64,000 bases of DNA, from NCBI RefSeq assembly GCF_001718195.1, contig NZ_MCNV01000018.1:62001-126000 (forward strand), given 5' to 3'. Within the stretch, counting starts at the first letter, position 1, and every line of letters begins with the position of its first letter. This document shows, piece after piece, positions 52,520-62,285 of this stretch. This DNA comes from Paraburkholderia nodosa (GTDB lineage Bacteria > Pseudomonadota > Gammaproteobacteria > Burkholderiales > Burkholderiaceae). The position numbers and the translations under genes are program-made. A model generated the notes under the pieces. It was given only the letters and a program-made list of their open reading frames with translations. It did no database searches and had not been told where the DNA came from.

Positions 52520-52604
52520 ATCGCATCGCGGCGATCCCCGCTGCGTCCCTCCCGGCGCGGGCCCACCGAACAACAATTGCAGCCGCAACCGCGATGAGAC
52601 CAAC

Positions 52605-53510
52605 ATGAGCGATTCAAATGACATTCGCTTCCTGCTGACCATACAGGAAACCGGCAGCCTCGTTGCGGCAGCGAGAAAGCTTGGGCTGTCGCCGCCGGCG
52701 GTCACGCAGCGGTTGCAGCAGATCGAAAGAAAACTCGATATCCGCCTCGTCGACCGCAGCGCTCGCCGCTTACGGTTCACGGAAGAAGGAATGTTGCTGT
52801 GCCAACGCGGCGCACACCTGGTGACACAGTTCGACACGCTGCTCGAGGATTTGCGCGCACGCCGCGGTGGGCTCGTCGGCACCGTGAGAGTTCGCGCGCC
52901 GCTAGGTTTCGGGCGGCGCTATCTCGCTTCCGTCGTTTCCCGCTTCCAGCAGGACAACCCCGACGTCGACATCGAGTTGACGCTCACCGATCAACCATTG
53001 ACCGAGGCCGCCGACCGCTATGACATCGTGGTTCACATCGGCGATCTGCCTGCGTCGAATCTGATCGGCTATGCGATTGCGCCGAATGCACGCTTCGTGT
53101 GTGCATCCCCAGCGTTTCTGAAGCGCTTTCCGAACCCGGAAACCCCTGACGATCTGGCCGAACTGCCATGTATCGTGCTGCGAGAGAACAACGAAGACGC
53201 ATCGCTCTGGCAGTTCCGCAAGGGCCGCACGGCGCGCAGTATCCGCGTGTCGTCGAAGTTGAGCTGCAACGATGGCGAGGTGATTCGCCAATGGGCGTGT
53301 GAGGGCCGTGGCGTCATTCTCCGCTCGGAATGGGACGTTGCCGGCGATATCGCGAAGGGAAACCTCGTGCGGCTGCTCCCCGCATGGAAGGCGCCCGACG
53401 CCGATGTGATCGCACTCACCAACAATCGCGCCGGATTGCCCGCACGCACCCGGCAATTCATGCAGTATCTGCAGGCACATTTTCGCCCACAGCCGCCGTG
53501 GCGGAGCTAG
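52605..53510 (+). CDS. LysR family transcriptional regulator
   Basis: This 301-residue LysR protein has an HTH (LVAAARKLGLSPPAVTQRLQQIE) and an effector domain of the CrgA/DsdC-like subgroup (RVRAPLGFGRRYLASVVSRF, DIVVHIGDLPASNLIGYAI). The ATG at 52605 follows a purine run GATGAGACC. It lies 85 bp after the TetR gene and about 120 bp before the HAD/PLP/RidA genes, in the same direction, and probably controls the latter. Confidence 0.88.
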   Translation: MSDSNDIRFLLTIQETGSLVAAARKLGLSPPAVTQRLQQIERKLDIRLVDRSARRLRFTEEGMLLCQRGAHLVTQFDTLLEDLRARRGGLVGTVRVRAPLGFGRRYLASVVSRFQQDNPDVDIELTLTDQPLTEAADRYDIVVHIGDLPASNLIGYAIAPNARFVCASPAFLKRFPNPETPDDLAELPCIVLRENNEDASLWQFRKGRTARSIRVSSKLSCNDGEVIRQWACEGRGVILRSEWDVAGDIAKGNLVRLLPAWKAPDADVIALTNNRAGLPARTRQFMQYLQAHFRPQPPWRS

Positions 53511-53628
53511 CCGACACCTCGAAAGACATTCAATCTTTCTGAATGATTGATTTCGTGCGACTGAATTCCCGGCGCCTGATCGAACTCTATACTTGATGCC
53601 ATGAACGAACCGCATGGAGGCCTCGCTC

Positions 53629-54315
53629 ATGAGCAGTCCATCTTCAACGACCGGCTATCCGAAGGCGGTCCTCTTCGATCTTCTCACCGCGCTGCTCGAC
53701 TCGTGGACGCTCTGGAACCGCTCCGCAGGCTCGGAGCAGGCGGGGCGTGCGTGGCGCGCCGAGTACCTACGTCTAACCTACGGTTGCGGGCGCTACGTCG
53801 CCTACGAACAGCTGGTAAAGCAGTCCGCGGTGCACGTGGGCTTGCCCGAATCCTCCGCACTCGCGCTTGAGGCAGACTGGCTTCAACTGACACCGTGGAG
53901 CGGTGCCGTCGAGGCAGTGCAACAGCTTCAACCGCATTGCAAGATCGCCATCGTAACCAACTGCTCGATACGACTTGGCCGCCAGGCGGCAGGAATCTTT
54001 CCCGTCAAATGGGATGCCGTAATCACCGCCGAAGAAGCCGGCGCATACAAACCCGACCCGACGCCCTATCGCCTGGCGCTCGACGTGCTCGGCGTGACGC
54101 CTTCGGAGGCCGTCTTCGTCGCCGGCTCGAGCTACGACATGTTCGGCACCGCCTCGGTCGGCTTGCGGACTTATTGGCACAACAGGGTTGCCCTGCCCTT
54201 GGTAGAAGGTGCGCCGCCTCCCGAAATCGAGGCGCCGACACTGGAATCACTTGTGCCCTGGTGCAGCCGGTTCCGACATTTCGGCGCACAACAAGCTGCC
54301 CAACTGAAATCATGA
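53629..54315 (+). CDS. HAD family hydrolase (haloacid dehalogenase type II-like)
   Basis: The protein is 228 residues from the ATG at 53629, which has GGAGG at ideal spacing; an upstream ATG at 53614 overlaps that site. HAD motif I is VLFDLLTALLDSW with nucleophile Asp17, motif II VTNCS, motif III GAYKPDPTPY with the lysine, and motif IV AGSSYDMFGTASVG. It resembles L-2-haloacid dehalogenase-like phosphatases, but substrate residues cannot be judged. It overlaps the following PLP enzyme gene by four bases (ATGA), which suggests a joint role in amino-acid or hydroxy-acid turnover. Confidence 0.82.
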   Translation: MSSPSSTTGYPKAVLFDLLTALLDSWTLWNRSAGSEQAGRAWRAEYLRLTYGCGRYVAYEQLVKQSAVHVGLPESSALALEADWLQLTPWSGAVEAVQQLQPHCKIAIVTNCSIRLGRQAAGIFPVKWDAVITAEEAGAYKPDPTPYRLALDVLGVTPSEAVFVAGSSYDMFGTASVGLRTYWHNRVALPLVEGAPPPEIEAPTLESLVPWCSRFRHFGAQQAAQLKS

Positions 54316-55448
54316 AACTTGATCAACTCGATACCCCTGCAGCCCTGGTCGATATCCCGCGGATGAACAGGAATATTGCGCGTATGCAGTCGCGCCTGAA
54401 CGCGCTCGGCGTGAAGTTTCGCCCGCACGTGAAAACGACCAAATGTAGGGAGGTGGTGCACGCGCAACTGGCAGCCGGCGCGAACGGCATCACGGTTTCG
54501 ACGCTGAAGGAAGCGGAAGCGTTCTTTGCGGCTGGCGTGACCGATATTCTCTACGCGGTCAGTATCGTGCCGTCGAAGCTGCCAAGAGCGATGGCGCTCC
54601 GACAACGGGGCTGCGATCTGAAGCTGGTGGTGGACAACACGCGCGCAGCGGTAGAAGTCGCGAGGTATTGCGCCGGGCAGAAGGAAGCCTTCGAAGTCTG
54701 GATCGAGGTGGATACAGATGGGCATCGCTCAGGGATCGCGCCGGAGCAGGATGCGTTGCTGGAGGTCGGGCGCATCCTGCATGACAGCGGCGTCAAGCTC
54801 GGCGGCGTGATGACACACGCGGGCTCCAGCTACGAGCTTCACACGCCCGATGCGCTGTCTGCGCTCGCCGAACAGGAACGCGCAGGCTGTGTTCGCGCAG
54901 CGCAACGGCTGCGTGACGCGGGCCTCCCTTGTGACGCGGTGAGCGTCGGTTCGACACCCACCGCGTTGTCCGCCGAGAAACTGGATGGCGTATCCGAGGT
55001 GCGCGCGGGTGTTTACGTCTTTTTTGATCTCGTGATGCGCAACATCGGCGTATGCTCGACCGATGACATCGCTTTGAGCGTGCTCACGACGGTTATCGGC
55101 CATCAGCCGGAAAAAGACTGGGTGATCGTGGACGCAGGCTGGATGGCGATGAGCCGCGACCGCGGGACGTCGCGGCAGACGGAAGATTTCGGATATGGTC
55201 TGCCCTGTAGTCTCGATGGCACGCCTTTGACCGACTGGGTTTTAAGCGGTGCAAACCAGGAGCACGGGATTTTGTCGCCGGCTCATGAAACACAGCAAAC
55301 AACGAACCTGGCGACCCGCTTTCCGATCGGAACGAAGCTGCGTATCCTGCCCAATCATGCCTGCGCAACAGGCACGCAGTTCCCGGAGTATCACGCGCTA
55401 TCCGCAGATGGCGAAACAACCGTATGGAGCCGCTTTCATGGCTGGTAA
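54312..55448 (+). CDS. DSD1 family PLP enzyme (D-serine dehydratase / D-threonine aldolase-like)
   Basis: This 378-residue protein has an alanine-racemase-type N-terminal barrel beginning LDTPAALVDIPRMNRNI, the PLP lysine in RPHVKTTK (residues 38-44), and a C-terminal domain with the metal-binding His-x-Cys of eukaryotic-type D-serine dehydratase (ILPNHACATGTQFPEYH, about His349 and Cys351). Such enzymes deaminate D-serine to pyruvate or cleave beta-hydroxy D-amino acids. The next gene encodes RidA, which clears the aminoacrylate released by serine dehydratases, so dehydration of a D-amino acid is the favoured reaction. Confidence 0.85.
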   Translation: MKLDQLDTPAALVDIPRMNRNIARMQSRLNALGVKFRPHVKTTKCREVVHAQLAAGANGITVSTLKEAEAFFAAGVTDILYAVSIVPSKLPRAMALRQRGCDLKLVVDNTRAAVEVARYCAGQKEAFEVWIEVDTDGHRSGIAPEQDALLEVGRILHDSGVKLGGVMTHAGSSYELHTPDALSALAEQERAGCVRAAQRLRDAGLPCDAVSVGSTPTALSAEKLDGVSEVRAGVYVFFDLVMRNIGVCSTDDIALSVLTTVIGHQPEKDWVIVDAGWMAMSRDRGTSRQTEDFGYGLPCSLDGTPLTDWVLSGANQEHGILSPAHETQQTTNLATRFPIGTKLRILPNHACATGTQFPEYHALSADGETTVWSRFHGW

Positions 55449-55842
55449 CGAATCGGGCACGCGATTGCCGCGCACGGAAAACCCGGTGAACCTGCGTCCC
55501 CCGGGGGGCCACTATAGTCACGTGGCGATTGCAAACGGACTGGTCTTCGTGTCGGGTCAGTTGCCGATCGACGCGCAGGGCCAAAAGCTGACCGACGCGT
55601 CGTTCGAGGCGCAGGCCGAGCAGGTGCTGGCGAATCTCAAGGTTGCGCTAGAAGGCGCAGGCAGCAGCATCGCGCAACTGGTCCAGGTTCGCGTCTATCT
55701 CGACGATATCGAGCATTGGCCGAGTTTCAATCAGATCTACGCGGATTGGGCGAGCGAGGCGCGGCCGGCACGCACAATCGTGCCGACGGGACCGCTCCAC
55801 TTCGGCTTCAAGATCGAGATCGAAGCGACAGCAGTGCTATAA
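55438..55842 (+). CDS. RidA family enamine/imine deaminase
   Basis: This 134-residue protein has RidA features: LRPPGGHYSHVAIANGLVFVSGQLP, AQAEQVLANLKVALEGAGSSIAQLVQVRVYL with the substrate-binding Arg, and the C-terminal FGFKIEIEATAVL with the conserved Glu. It begins 11 bases inside the DSD1 gene. RidA hydrolyses reactive enamines such as 2-aminoacrylate to 2-oxoacids. Coupling to a D-serine dehydratase-like gene makes this function natural. The extended N-terminus of about 20 residues is typical of the paralogous RidA subgroups. Confidence 0.88.
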   Translation: MAGNESGTRLPRTENPVNLRPPGGHYSHVAIANGLVFVSGQLPIDAQGQKLTDASFEAQAEQVLANLKVALEGAGSSIAQLVQVRVYLDDIEHWPSFNQIYADWASEARPARTIVPTGPLHFGFKIEIEATAVL

Positions 55843-55865
55843 GGTTGCTTGTGCTCGCGGCAGAG

Positions 55866-57422
55866 TCACGACGTACCCGATGCGATCTTGAATTCCGAAA
55901 CGACATTGTCGAGCAGCGCGGCCTGCTCCTTGAGCGACTGGGCTGCGGCTGCAGCCTGCTCGACGAGTGCCGCATTTTGCTGAGTCGTTGTGTCCATTTG
56001 CACGACCGCGCCACTCACCTGCTCGATGTCGTGACTCTGTTCCTGCGTAGCCCGGTGCAACTCAGCCATCAACCCGCTTACCGCTGAGACTGACGACACG
56101 ACCTCGGTCATGATCGTGCCTGCCCTTTGCGCGAGCAGCGAACCTTGGTCGATCTTCCCGACCGTCGCATCGATCAACTGCTTGATCTCTTTTGCCGCCT
56201 GCGCACTTCGTTGAGCGAGACTTCGGACCTCACTCGCAACGACCGCAAAACCGCGCCCGAGTTCTCCAGCCCGTGCCGCCTCGACGGCGGCATTCAGCGC
56301 CAGAATGTTGGTCTGGAAGGCGATGCTCTCTATCAGGCCCACGATTTCGGCGACCTTGCTGGAATGCACCGATATGCCTTGCATCGTCCGGACGACTTCG
56401 TGAACCACCTCGCCGCCCGCAGATGCCGTTTGTGAAGCCGCCAAGGCCTGTCGACTCACGGTATCGGCAGTCTCCGCGTTCTTCTTGACGGCCCGCGTCA
56501 GCTGCGCCATGTTCGCGGCTGCAAGCTCGAGCGACGCTGCCTGTTGCTCGGTTCGCCGCGAAAGATCCGCGCTGCCGGAGGCAATCTCCTGTGCGCCGAC
56601 GTTGATGGTTTCCGTGCCGCCGCGAACGCTCCGGACAGTTCGCACCAGCGCGTCCTGCATCGTCCTGACGTCCGCCATGAGCATTCCCATCTCGTTCCGA
56701 TATTCGGCGAGCACATCACCCTGAAGATTGCCTGAGGCAATGCGCGCGAGATGTGTCTTGATTTCAGCGATAGGGCTCACCACGATTCCAACGAGGATCC
56801 GCCGAGCCCCTATTCCCACGGCAAGTGCGACCACCGCCGTTGCCGCAAGCATGGCGACCATCAAATGAAAGCGCGACTGCGCCTGCGCAAAACGCTCTCG
56901 TTGCAGGTCGACGACCGCGTTCTCGCGTTCCTTCATCGCGCTCTGATAAGACGCCACCGCATCCTGTGTCGCCTTCCCCTGGAGTTCCTTGAAGTGGCCG
57001 AAATCCATTTGGCCGAGCGCGTCAGCCGCGGGCAGGATTGCCTTGTCGAGGACCGACCGGCGGCGCTCTGCCAGCTGCTTCGCCGCATCGGAGTCTGCGC
57101 CCGATTGCAGTGAAAGATATTTCGAGAATTCTAGTTCGGAATCCTTTAGATCCTGTCGCGCGCCCGAGAGCAAGTCCGGCTCCGGGTCACCCAGACCATA
57201 CAACGAAAGGTAGCTGTCGAGTGAAACGCGTGCGCGCTGAAGCAAGGCGTCACTGGTCTTCAGCGCGACCAGCGAACTGGTATCCACTTCATACATCGCT
57301 CGCAGCTCGTCGTTGTTCAGCTTCAGCGCCAGAATGCCCGCAGAGCTCGTCACAGCAAGGATGACGACAAACACCGAAATTACGCAGGTCAGCCCGCTTT
57401 TGATACCGAGCCCCTTGAGCAT
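55866..57422 (-). CDS. Methyl-accepting chemotaxis protein
   Basis: This 518-residue receptor starts at ATG 57422 behind GGGGGGA. Transmembrane segment 1 is near residues 12-32 (TCVISVFVVILAVTSSAGIL), a periplasmic Tar-like 4-helix bundle domain follows to about 185, and segment 2 is near 188-212 (LMVAMLAATAVVALAVGIG). Next are a HAMP domain and the cytoplasmic signalling domain with the hairpin tip IESIAFQTNILALNAAVEAARAGE. There is no C-terminal NWETF-type pentapeptide for CheR/CheB tethering. It probably senses a small ligand in the periplasm. Confidence 0.92.
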   Translation of the reverse strand: MLKGLGIKSGLTCVISVFVVILAVTSSAGILALKLNNDELRAMYEVDTSSLVALKTSDALLQRARVSLDSYLSLYGLGDPEPDLLSGARQDLKDSELEFSKYLSLQSGADSDAAKQLAERRRSVLDKAILPAADALGQMDFGHFKELQGKATQDAVASYQSAMKERENAVVDLQRERFAQAQSRFHLMVAMLAATAVVALAVGIGARRILVGIVVSPIAEIKTHLARIASGNLQGDVLAEYRNEMGMLMADVRTMQDALVRTVRSVRGGTETINVGAQEIASGSADLSRRTEQQAASLELAAANMAQLTRAVKKNAETADTVSRQALAASQTASAGGEVVHEVVRTMQGISVHSSKVAEIVGLIESIAFQTNILALNAAVEAARAGELGRGFAVVASEVRSLAQRSAQAAKEIKQLIDATVGKIDQGSLLAQRAGTIMTEVVSSVSAVSGLMAELHRATQEQSHDIEQVSGAVVQMDTTTQQNAALVEQAAAAAQSLKEQAALLDNVVSEFKIASGTS

Positions 57423-57518
57423 GTTTCCCCCCGATTCATGATGTGTCAAATCGACCTCTCCACACGGGCCGTGACGACCTTTTTATTAGTATGAAAAGAT
57501 TCCAACTGCAATAAACCA

Positions 57519-58501
57519 CTACTCCGCCGAGTAGCGCGCGGTCCTCGTCAGAGACGCCAGACGTTCGACTGTGAAGCTGACCCGACGGCTGAGCGTTTGT
57601 CCCGCAGCAAGAACCGAAAGCCCGTGCAAGCCATCGCCGTCGCGGATGTAGCGGTGTTCCGATTGATCATTCATCACCTGGAACGAAAACGAATCGTCTT
57701 CCGGATATGCACAAAGGCGATAGCAGTCCGTGTTTCCCACGATCGCGAGAGAAAACTGTCGCGCCGGCCATTCGACCAGCGCCCTCCCTCCCCAGCCAGT
57801 GAACGCGTGGCCTTCGCCGGTAAAGGGTATGTCACCCCGAATTGCCACGCGAACGGAGCCGGAACGAGCCTGGGAGTCTTTCCGTTCTCTCGTGCAATCC
57901 AGATCCAGCCCGCCGGCGCGCTTATGCGGGTATCCGCGTCGCGCACCAGGGCCGGACTGACCTCGATTTCGCACGGTAGCGGCGTGTGTCCCGTATTCTC
58001 GAGTTCGACGGCGATTTCCAGTGTCGGCCCGTCAAGCTCATATGTCTGGACTGCCCTATAGCGCTCTGCGACTTCGGCTATCAAGCGGAGACATTTTTCT
58101 CCGGTCGAGTCGATTTTCCAGTCGCCCATAAGTGCAACATCGGCCAGCGGAACCCGCCGACTTGCGCCGATTGGCTGTGATCCTGACGACGTCGCCGCAG
58201 CCCGGATGTCCTGCGCCACGTTCTGAACCCAGATCGACGGTTGACACGATAGTCGACGGGGAGCAGTTCTATGCCCTCGCCGCTGCGCCTGTCGAAAGAC
58301 GGGCGTCCACACGCCCCGGTCGTTCCACTCTAGTTGCGCAATCCCGCCGTGGCGCCCCGCCTCTACGTCGAGCCTCAGATAGGCATTCGAAAGCGTCGTC
58401 TGCCGATACGCCTTCCCGCCTGTGCCCTGCTCTGGCTCTCCAGGTTGCGCCGCCTTCCCGAAGCCTGGCTCTCGTAAATCCGTTTCCCGCAACTCGAGCA
58501 T
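57519..58501 (-). pseudogene. Broken aldose 1-epimerase (galactose mutarotase-like) gene
   Basis: Two overlapping minus-strand frames together resemble an aldose 1-epimerase. The first (58501 down to about 57830) includes RAVQTYELDGPTLEIAVELENTGHTPLPCEI and the region normally holding the catalytic groups. The second (about 57860 down to 57519) continues with GHAFTGWGGRALVEWPARQFSLAI and a mutarotase-like C-terminus. A frame change near 57820-57860 separates them. The usual segment with the two catalytic histidines (HGxxW type) is missing from the first frame, where only unrelated Arg-rich sequence is found, so a second lesion or deletion is likely. It lies beside the galactofuranose-type importer, with which an epimerase would make sense. 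Confidence 0.7.
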
Positions 58502-58546
58502 GTTCTCCCCTCTCGTTCGGCCAGACTGGATATCAACCTGAGACGT

Positions 58547-59626
58547 TCAGGTCGTCGTGACGAGATCACCGCGACCGCGCTTATCCCGCCCCCGCTGCCC
58601 ACCGTGCGATGGCCCGGCCGAGGTCGACGCGAGATCTGTGCCGCCCTTGCGGCGTCGACCCGCGTGCCGCTCGATGATCCGCTGCAGCAGACAGAACACG
58701 CAGAGCAATGCGCCGATGACGATGCGCGTCCACCACGAACTCAACGTGCCGTCGAAGGTGATCAGCGTCTGGATGGTGCCGAGGATGCCGACGCCGAATA
58801 GCGAGCCAATTACGTAGCCGACCCCGCCGGTCAACAACGTTCCGCCGATCACCGTTGCAGCGATCGCATCGAGTTCCATCCCCTGTGCCTGCAGTCCGTA
58901 CCCGGAAAGCACATACAGCGTGAAGATCACCCCGCCCAGCGCCGAGCAGAAGCCGCTCAACGCATACACTGCGATCTTCGTTCTTGCGACTGGCAAGCCC
59001 ATAAGGAGCGCAGAGCGCTCATTGCCGCCAATTGCATAAACGTTGCGCCCGAAGCGCGTAAAGTGCGCGATGAAAATGGCGATCACGAGCGTCGCAATGC
59101 CAACCAGCGATCCGGCATTGAGGGAGCCGCCGCCGACCGGAATATTCAGAGACGCGACAGCATGGAACGTCGGCTCGTCGATTGTGATCGATTCCGTCGT
59201 AATCAGGAAGCATGCGCCGCGAGCCAGGAACATGCCCGCGAGCGTGATGATGAACGGCTGCAGGCGGAAGAAGTGAATCAGCGCTCCCATCGCGGCACCG
59301 TAGAGCGCGCCGAAAACCAGCACGATCGGCACGACGACCCAGATGGGCCAATGCAGCCACTGCGCGCCCACAGCGCACAGTATCGTGGTCAGGGCAACCA
59401 CAGCGCCGACCGACAGGTCGATGCCCCCCGACAGGATCACGAACGTCATGCCAATCGCCACGACGAGCAGAAACGCGTTGTCAACGAACAGGCCCGTCAA
59501 AACCTGCATCGAAAAGAAGCCGGTGTACATGACAGAACCAAACCCGAACAGCGCGGCGAACAGCACGATCGTTGCGACGATGGGCAGGGTTCTCGGATCG
59601 GCCAGACGACCAGTCAGCTTTCTCAT
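58547..59626 (-). CDS. yjfF: Sugar ABC transporter permease, YjfF-like
   Basis: This 359-residue permease has about ten spans and the BPD_transp_2 features VAIGMTFVILSGGIDLSVGAVVAL and VIGGTLLTGGVGYVIGSLFGVG. It starts at ATG 59626, overlapping ytfT by four bases. The last about 30 residues are polar and glycine/arginine-rich, beyond the usual end. With YtfT it would form the heterodimeric membrane channel of a galactofuranose-type importer. A much longer open frame upstream is antisense-like shadow sequence over ytfT. Confidence 0.88.
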   Translation of the reverse strand: MRKLTGRLADPRTLPIVATIVLFAALFGFGSVMYTGFFSMQVLTGLFVDNAFLLVVAIGMTFVILSGGIDLSVGAVVALTTILCAVGAQWLHWPIWVVVPIVLVFGALYGAAMGALIHFFRLQPFIITLAGMFLARGACFLITTESITIDEPTFHAVASLNIPVGGGSLNAGSLVGIATLVIAIFIAHFTRFGRNVYAIGGNERSALLMGLPVARTKIAVYALSGFCSALGGVIFTLYVLSGYGLQAQGMELDAIAATVIGGTLLTGGVGYVIGSLFGVGILGTIQTLITFDGTLSSWWTRIVIGALLCVFCLLQRIIERHAGRRRKGGTDLASTSAGPSHGGQRGRDKRGRGDLVTTT

Positions 59627-60663
59627 GATGGACTCGTTCCGGTGGATGCGCGTTCGCGCGCCGGGGAAAGAAGATGTTTCACCTGCCTGACAACCAGCGC
59701 ACGCGCAACCTCCGACTGAATGACACTCACCGCGACCACGACAATCGCCTTGACAACGAGCGTTGCTTCCGGCGGCACACCGATCGAATAGGTCGTGTAG
59801 GTCAACGTCTGGATGATCAATGCGCCGAGCACCGTGCCGCCAAGACTGAAGCGGCCGCCAAGCAACGACGTCCCGCCGAGCGTCACGGCCAGAATCGCGT
59901 CGAGTTCGAGCAACAGACCCGCATTGTTTCCATCGGCACTCCGTACGTTCGAGCTGGCGATGATCCCGGCGAGCGCCGCCATCAACCCACAGATGACATA
60001 CACGCCGAAGACGATCGCGCCGGAACGCAGCCCGACCAGCCGCGTTGCGACAGGATTGACGCCAATGGAGCGGACAAAGAGTCCGAGCGCGGTGCGGTTC
60101 ACCAGAAGCGCGAGCGCGAGCGTCACGACGACCGCGATCCAGACCGAGCAGGGAACCATCGCCAGATATCCATCTCCCAGCCTGAGGTAGCCAGGTGCAC
60201 CGATGGGAATAATCTGGCCGCCGGTCAGCAACTGTGCGACGCCCCGCCCTGCGACCATCAATATGAGTGTGGCGATGATCGGCTGCATCCCGACGAGCGC
60301 GACAAGCAGACCGTTCCACATCCCGGCCAACAGTCCGACGGTAATCGCCGCCCCAAGCGCCATGCCAACGCGCGACGGATCCGCCTCGAGGATGATCGCG
60401 GCGGCCGCGCCCGCAATGGCTACCGTTGCTCCGACCGAGATGTCGATGCCTCGCGTCGCGATGACGAGCGTCATGCCGAGGGAGACCATCACGAGCGGCG
60501 CAGCACGATTGAGGATGTCGATCGGCGCACCGAAAAGATGACCGTCGAGGACTGTCACAGAGAGAAAGCTTGCGCGATGCGCCACGTCCAGAAGAATCAG
60601 CAAGACGAGTGTGATGGCGGGCCAGACCAGTTGATGCCGCACCAGCGCGCGAACCGGTTTCAT
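59623..60663 (-). CDS. ytfT: Sugar ABC transporter permease, YtfT-like
   Basis: This 346-residue permease of the BPD_transp_2 family has the signature segment MVSLGMTLVIATRGIDISVGATVAIAG and LDAILAVTLGGTSLLGGRFSLGGTVLGAL. About ten membrane spans are visible. It overlaps both ytfR (60660-60663) and yjfF (59623-59626) by four bases, showing translational coupling along the operon. It forms part of the inner-membrane channel. Confidence 0.9.
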   Translation of the reverse strand: MKPVRALVRHQLVWPAITLVLLILLDVAHRASFLSVTVLDGHLFGAPIDILNRAAPLVMVSLGMTLVIATRGIDISVGATVAIAGAAAAIILEADPSRVGMALGAAITVGLLAGMWNGLLVALVGMQPIIATLILMVAGRGVAQLLTGGQIIPIGAPGYLRLGDGYLAMVPCSVWIAVVVTLALALLVNRTALGLFVRSIGVNPVATRLVGLRSGAIVFGVYVICGLMAALAGIIASSNVRSADGNNAGLLLELDAILAVTLGGTSLLGGRFSLGGTVLGALIIQTLTYTTYSIGVPPEATLVVKAIVVVAVSVIQSEVARALVVRQVKHLLSPARERASTGTSPS

Positions 60664-62174
60664 GACTCGCCTCCTGCGATGAGTTGATACACCTGATCCT
60701 CCGAGAGGCGATCGCCCGCGATCTCGGCGACCTTGCGACGGTCGCGCAGGACAGCAATCCTGTGACTGACGCGAACCACCTCGCTCATTTCAGAAGAGAT
60801 AAAGAGAATTGCGAGGCCTTTCGCGCAAAGCGAACGCACACGGTCCATGATCTCGAACTTCGCGGCGACGTCGATACCGCGCGTTGGCTCATCCATAATC
60901 AACAGTTTCGGCTCGGTCGCGAGCCAGCGGGCGAGCAGCACCTTTTGCTGGTTTCCCCCCGAGAGCAGGCCGATGGGCTGCTCTGCGTCGCGTGCCTTGA
61001 TCCCGAGTTGCGCGATGTATTCATCGGCCATTTTTCTTTGGCGGGCGTAACTCAGCATGCGCCACCATCCACGTCGTGCCTGCAACGCCAGAACAATGTT
61101 TTCCCGGATCGACAATGCCGCTACGATTCCTTCTTTTTTTCGATCCTCGGGGCAATAGGCAATGCCATGTCGCACAGCGTCACGCGGCGAAGTGAGCTTC
61201 GCGCGATGTCCGTCGATCAACATCGTCCCAGTGTCCGGGCGTTCCGCGCCGAACACCAGCCGCGCTGTTTCGGTGCGGCCAGAACCGAGCAGTCCAGCAA
61301 GGCCGACGATCTGGCCTGGACACACGTCGAGATCGACGGGACTCATCAATCCACGCCGACCCACACCCTGCATGGAAAGAAAGGGGGTTGCCGCTGCATC
61401 CGGGTGTGGTCCGTCCGATGCGCCAGCCTTCATTGCCTCATTCATGCCTTCGCGGCCAGTCATCTTTGCGACCAGCACGTCGACGGGCAAGTCCTTTGCC
61501 AGGTACTCGCCTTCTCGTGCGCCATTACGCATGACGGTGATGCGATCCGACACGGCATAGGTCTGCTCAAGAAAATGCGTCACGAACAGAATCGCCATTC
61601 CCGATTCCTTCAAGCGGCGCAGCACAGCGAAAAGCCGCGCGACTTCGCCGTCATCGAGACTTGACGTGGGCTCGTCGAGAATGAGCACGCTCGCGTCGAC
61701 GGAGACGGCGCGCGCGATTGCCACCATCTGCTGGACCGCGATCGGGTAGGAATCCAGTGAGCGCGTGACATCAATGTAAAGATCCAGAGCGGCCAGCGCG
61801 TCCCGCGCCTGCACGTTGATCGCTTTCCAGTCGATTGCTCCGCGCTTCTTGGGGTGCCGGCCGGCGAAGATGTTCTCCGCCACTGAAAGGTTCGGGCAGA
61901 GGTTCACTTCCTGATAGAGCGTCTGGATGCCGGCGGCTTCGGCGTCCAGCGGCGCGGTGAAGCGAACCGGCTTCCCAGCGAGGCAGATTTCGCCGCGATC
62001 GTGTGCGAATACGCCCGTGAGCACGTTGATGAGCGTTGATTTGCCCGCGCCGTTCTGGCCCATCAACGTGTGAATCTCACCGGGAAACAGCCGAAAATCG
62101 ACCTGCTGCAACGCCTTGACGCCCGGGAACGTCTTGTCGATGCCGGTCATTTCGAGTATGGGTAAAGGCTTCAT
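60660..62174 (-). CDS. ytfR: Sugar ABC transporter ATPase with two nucleotide-binding domains, YtfR-like
   Basis: This 504-residue protein carries two ABC domains as in RbsA/MglA/YtfR. The first has Walker A GQNGAGKST near residue 39 and Walker B VLILDEPTSSLD. The second has a degenerate Walker A, GLLGSGRTET, and the signature LLSGGNQQKVLLARWL with LLIMDEPTRGIDV. It energises sugar import through YtfT/YjfF. The gene is separated from ytfQ by 111 bp, allowing the binding protein to be made in excess. Confidence 0.92.
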   Translation of the reverse strand: MKPLPILEMTGIDKTFPGVKALQQVDFRLFPGEIHTLMGQNGAGKSTLINVLTGVFAHDRGEICLAGKPVRFTAPLDAEAAGIQTLYQEVNLCPNLSVAENIFAGRHPKKRGAIDWKAINVQARDALAALDLYIDVTRSLDSYPIAVQQMVAIARAVSVDASVLILDEPTSSLDDGEVARLFAVLRRLKESGMAILFVTHFLEQTYAVSDRITVMRNGAREGEYLAKDLPVDVLVAKMTGREGMNEAMKAGASDGPHPDAAATPFLSMQGVGRRGLMSPVDLDVCPGQIVGLAGLLGSGRTETARLVFGAERPDTGTMLIDGHRAKLTSPRDAVRHGIAYCPEDRKKEGIVAALSIRENIVLALQARRGWWRMLSYARQRKMADEYIAQLGIKARDAEQPIGLLSGGNQQKVLLARWLATEPKLLIMDEPTRGIDVAAKFEIMDRVRSLCAKGLAILFISSEMSEVVRVSHRIAVLRDRRKVAEIAGDRLSEDQVYQLIAGGES

Positions 62175-62285
62175 GATGTTCGCGAGATCCGCGGACGGCC
62201 TCGGCAGTGGTGTCGGGGACGAGCCGGCGCGCTCAGGAGTGACGCTCCCGAGCGCGCCCGTCAGCGGCTAGATATGACGTGCAGA

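Noticed and set aside
58547..60757. 736-codon version of the YjfF permease
   Set aside because: The first 377 codons are an alternate frame over ytfT. The permease begins at 59626 with the usual four-base overlap.
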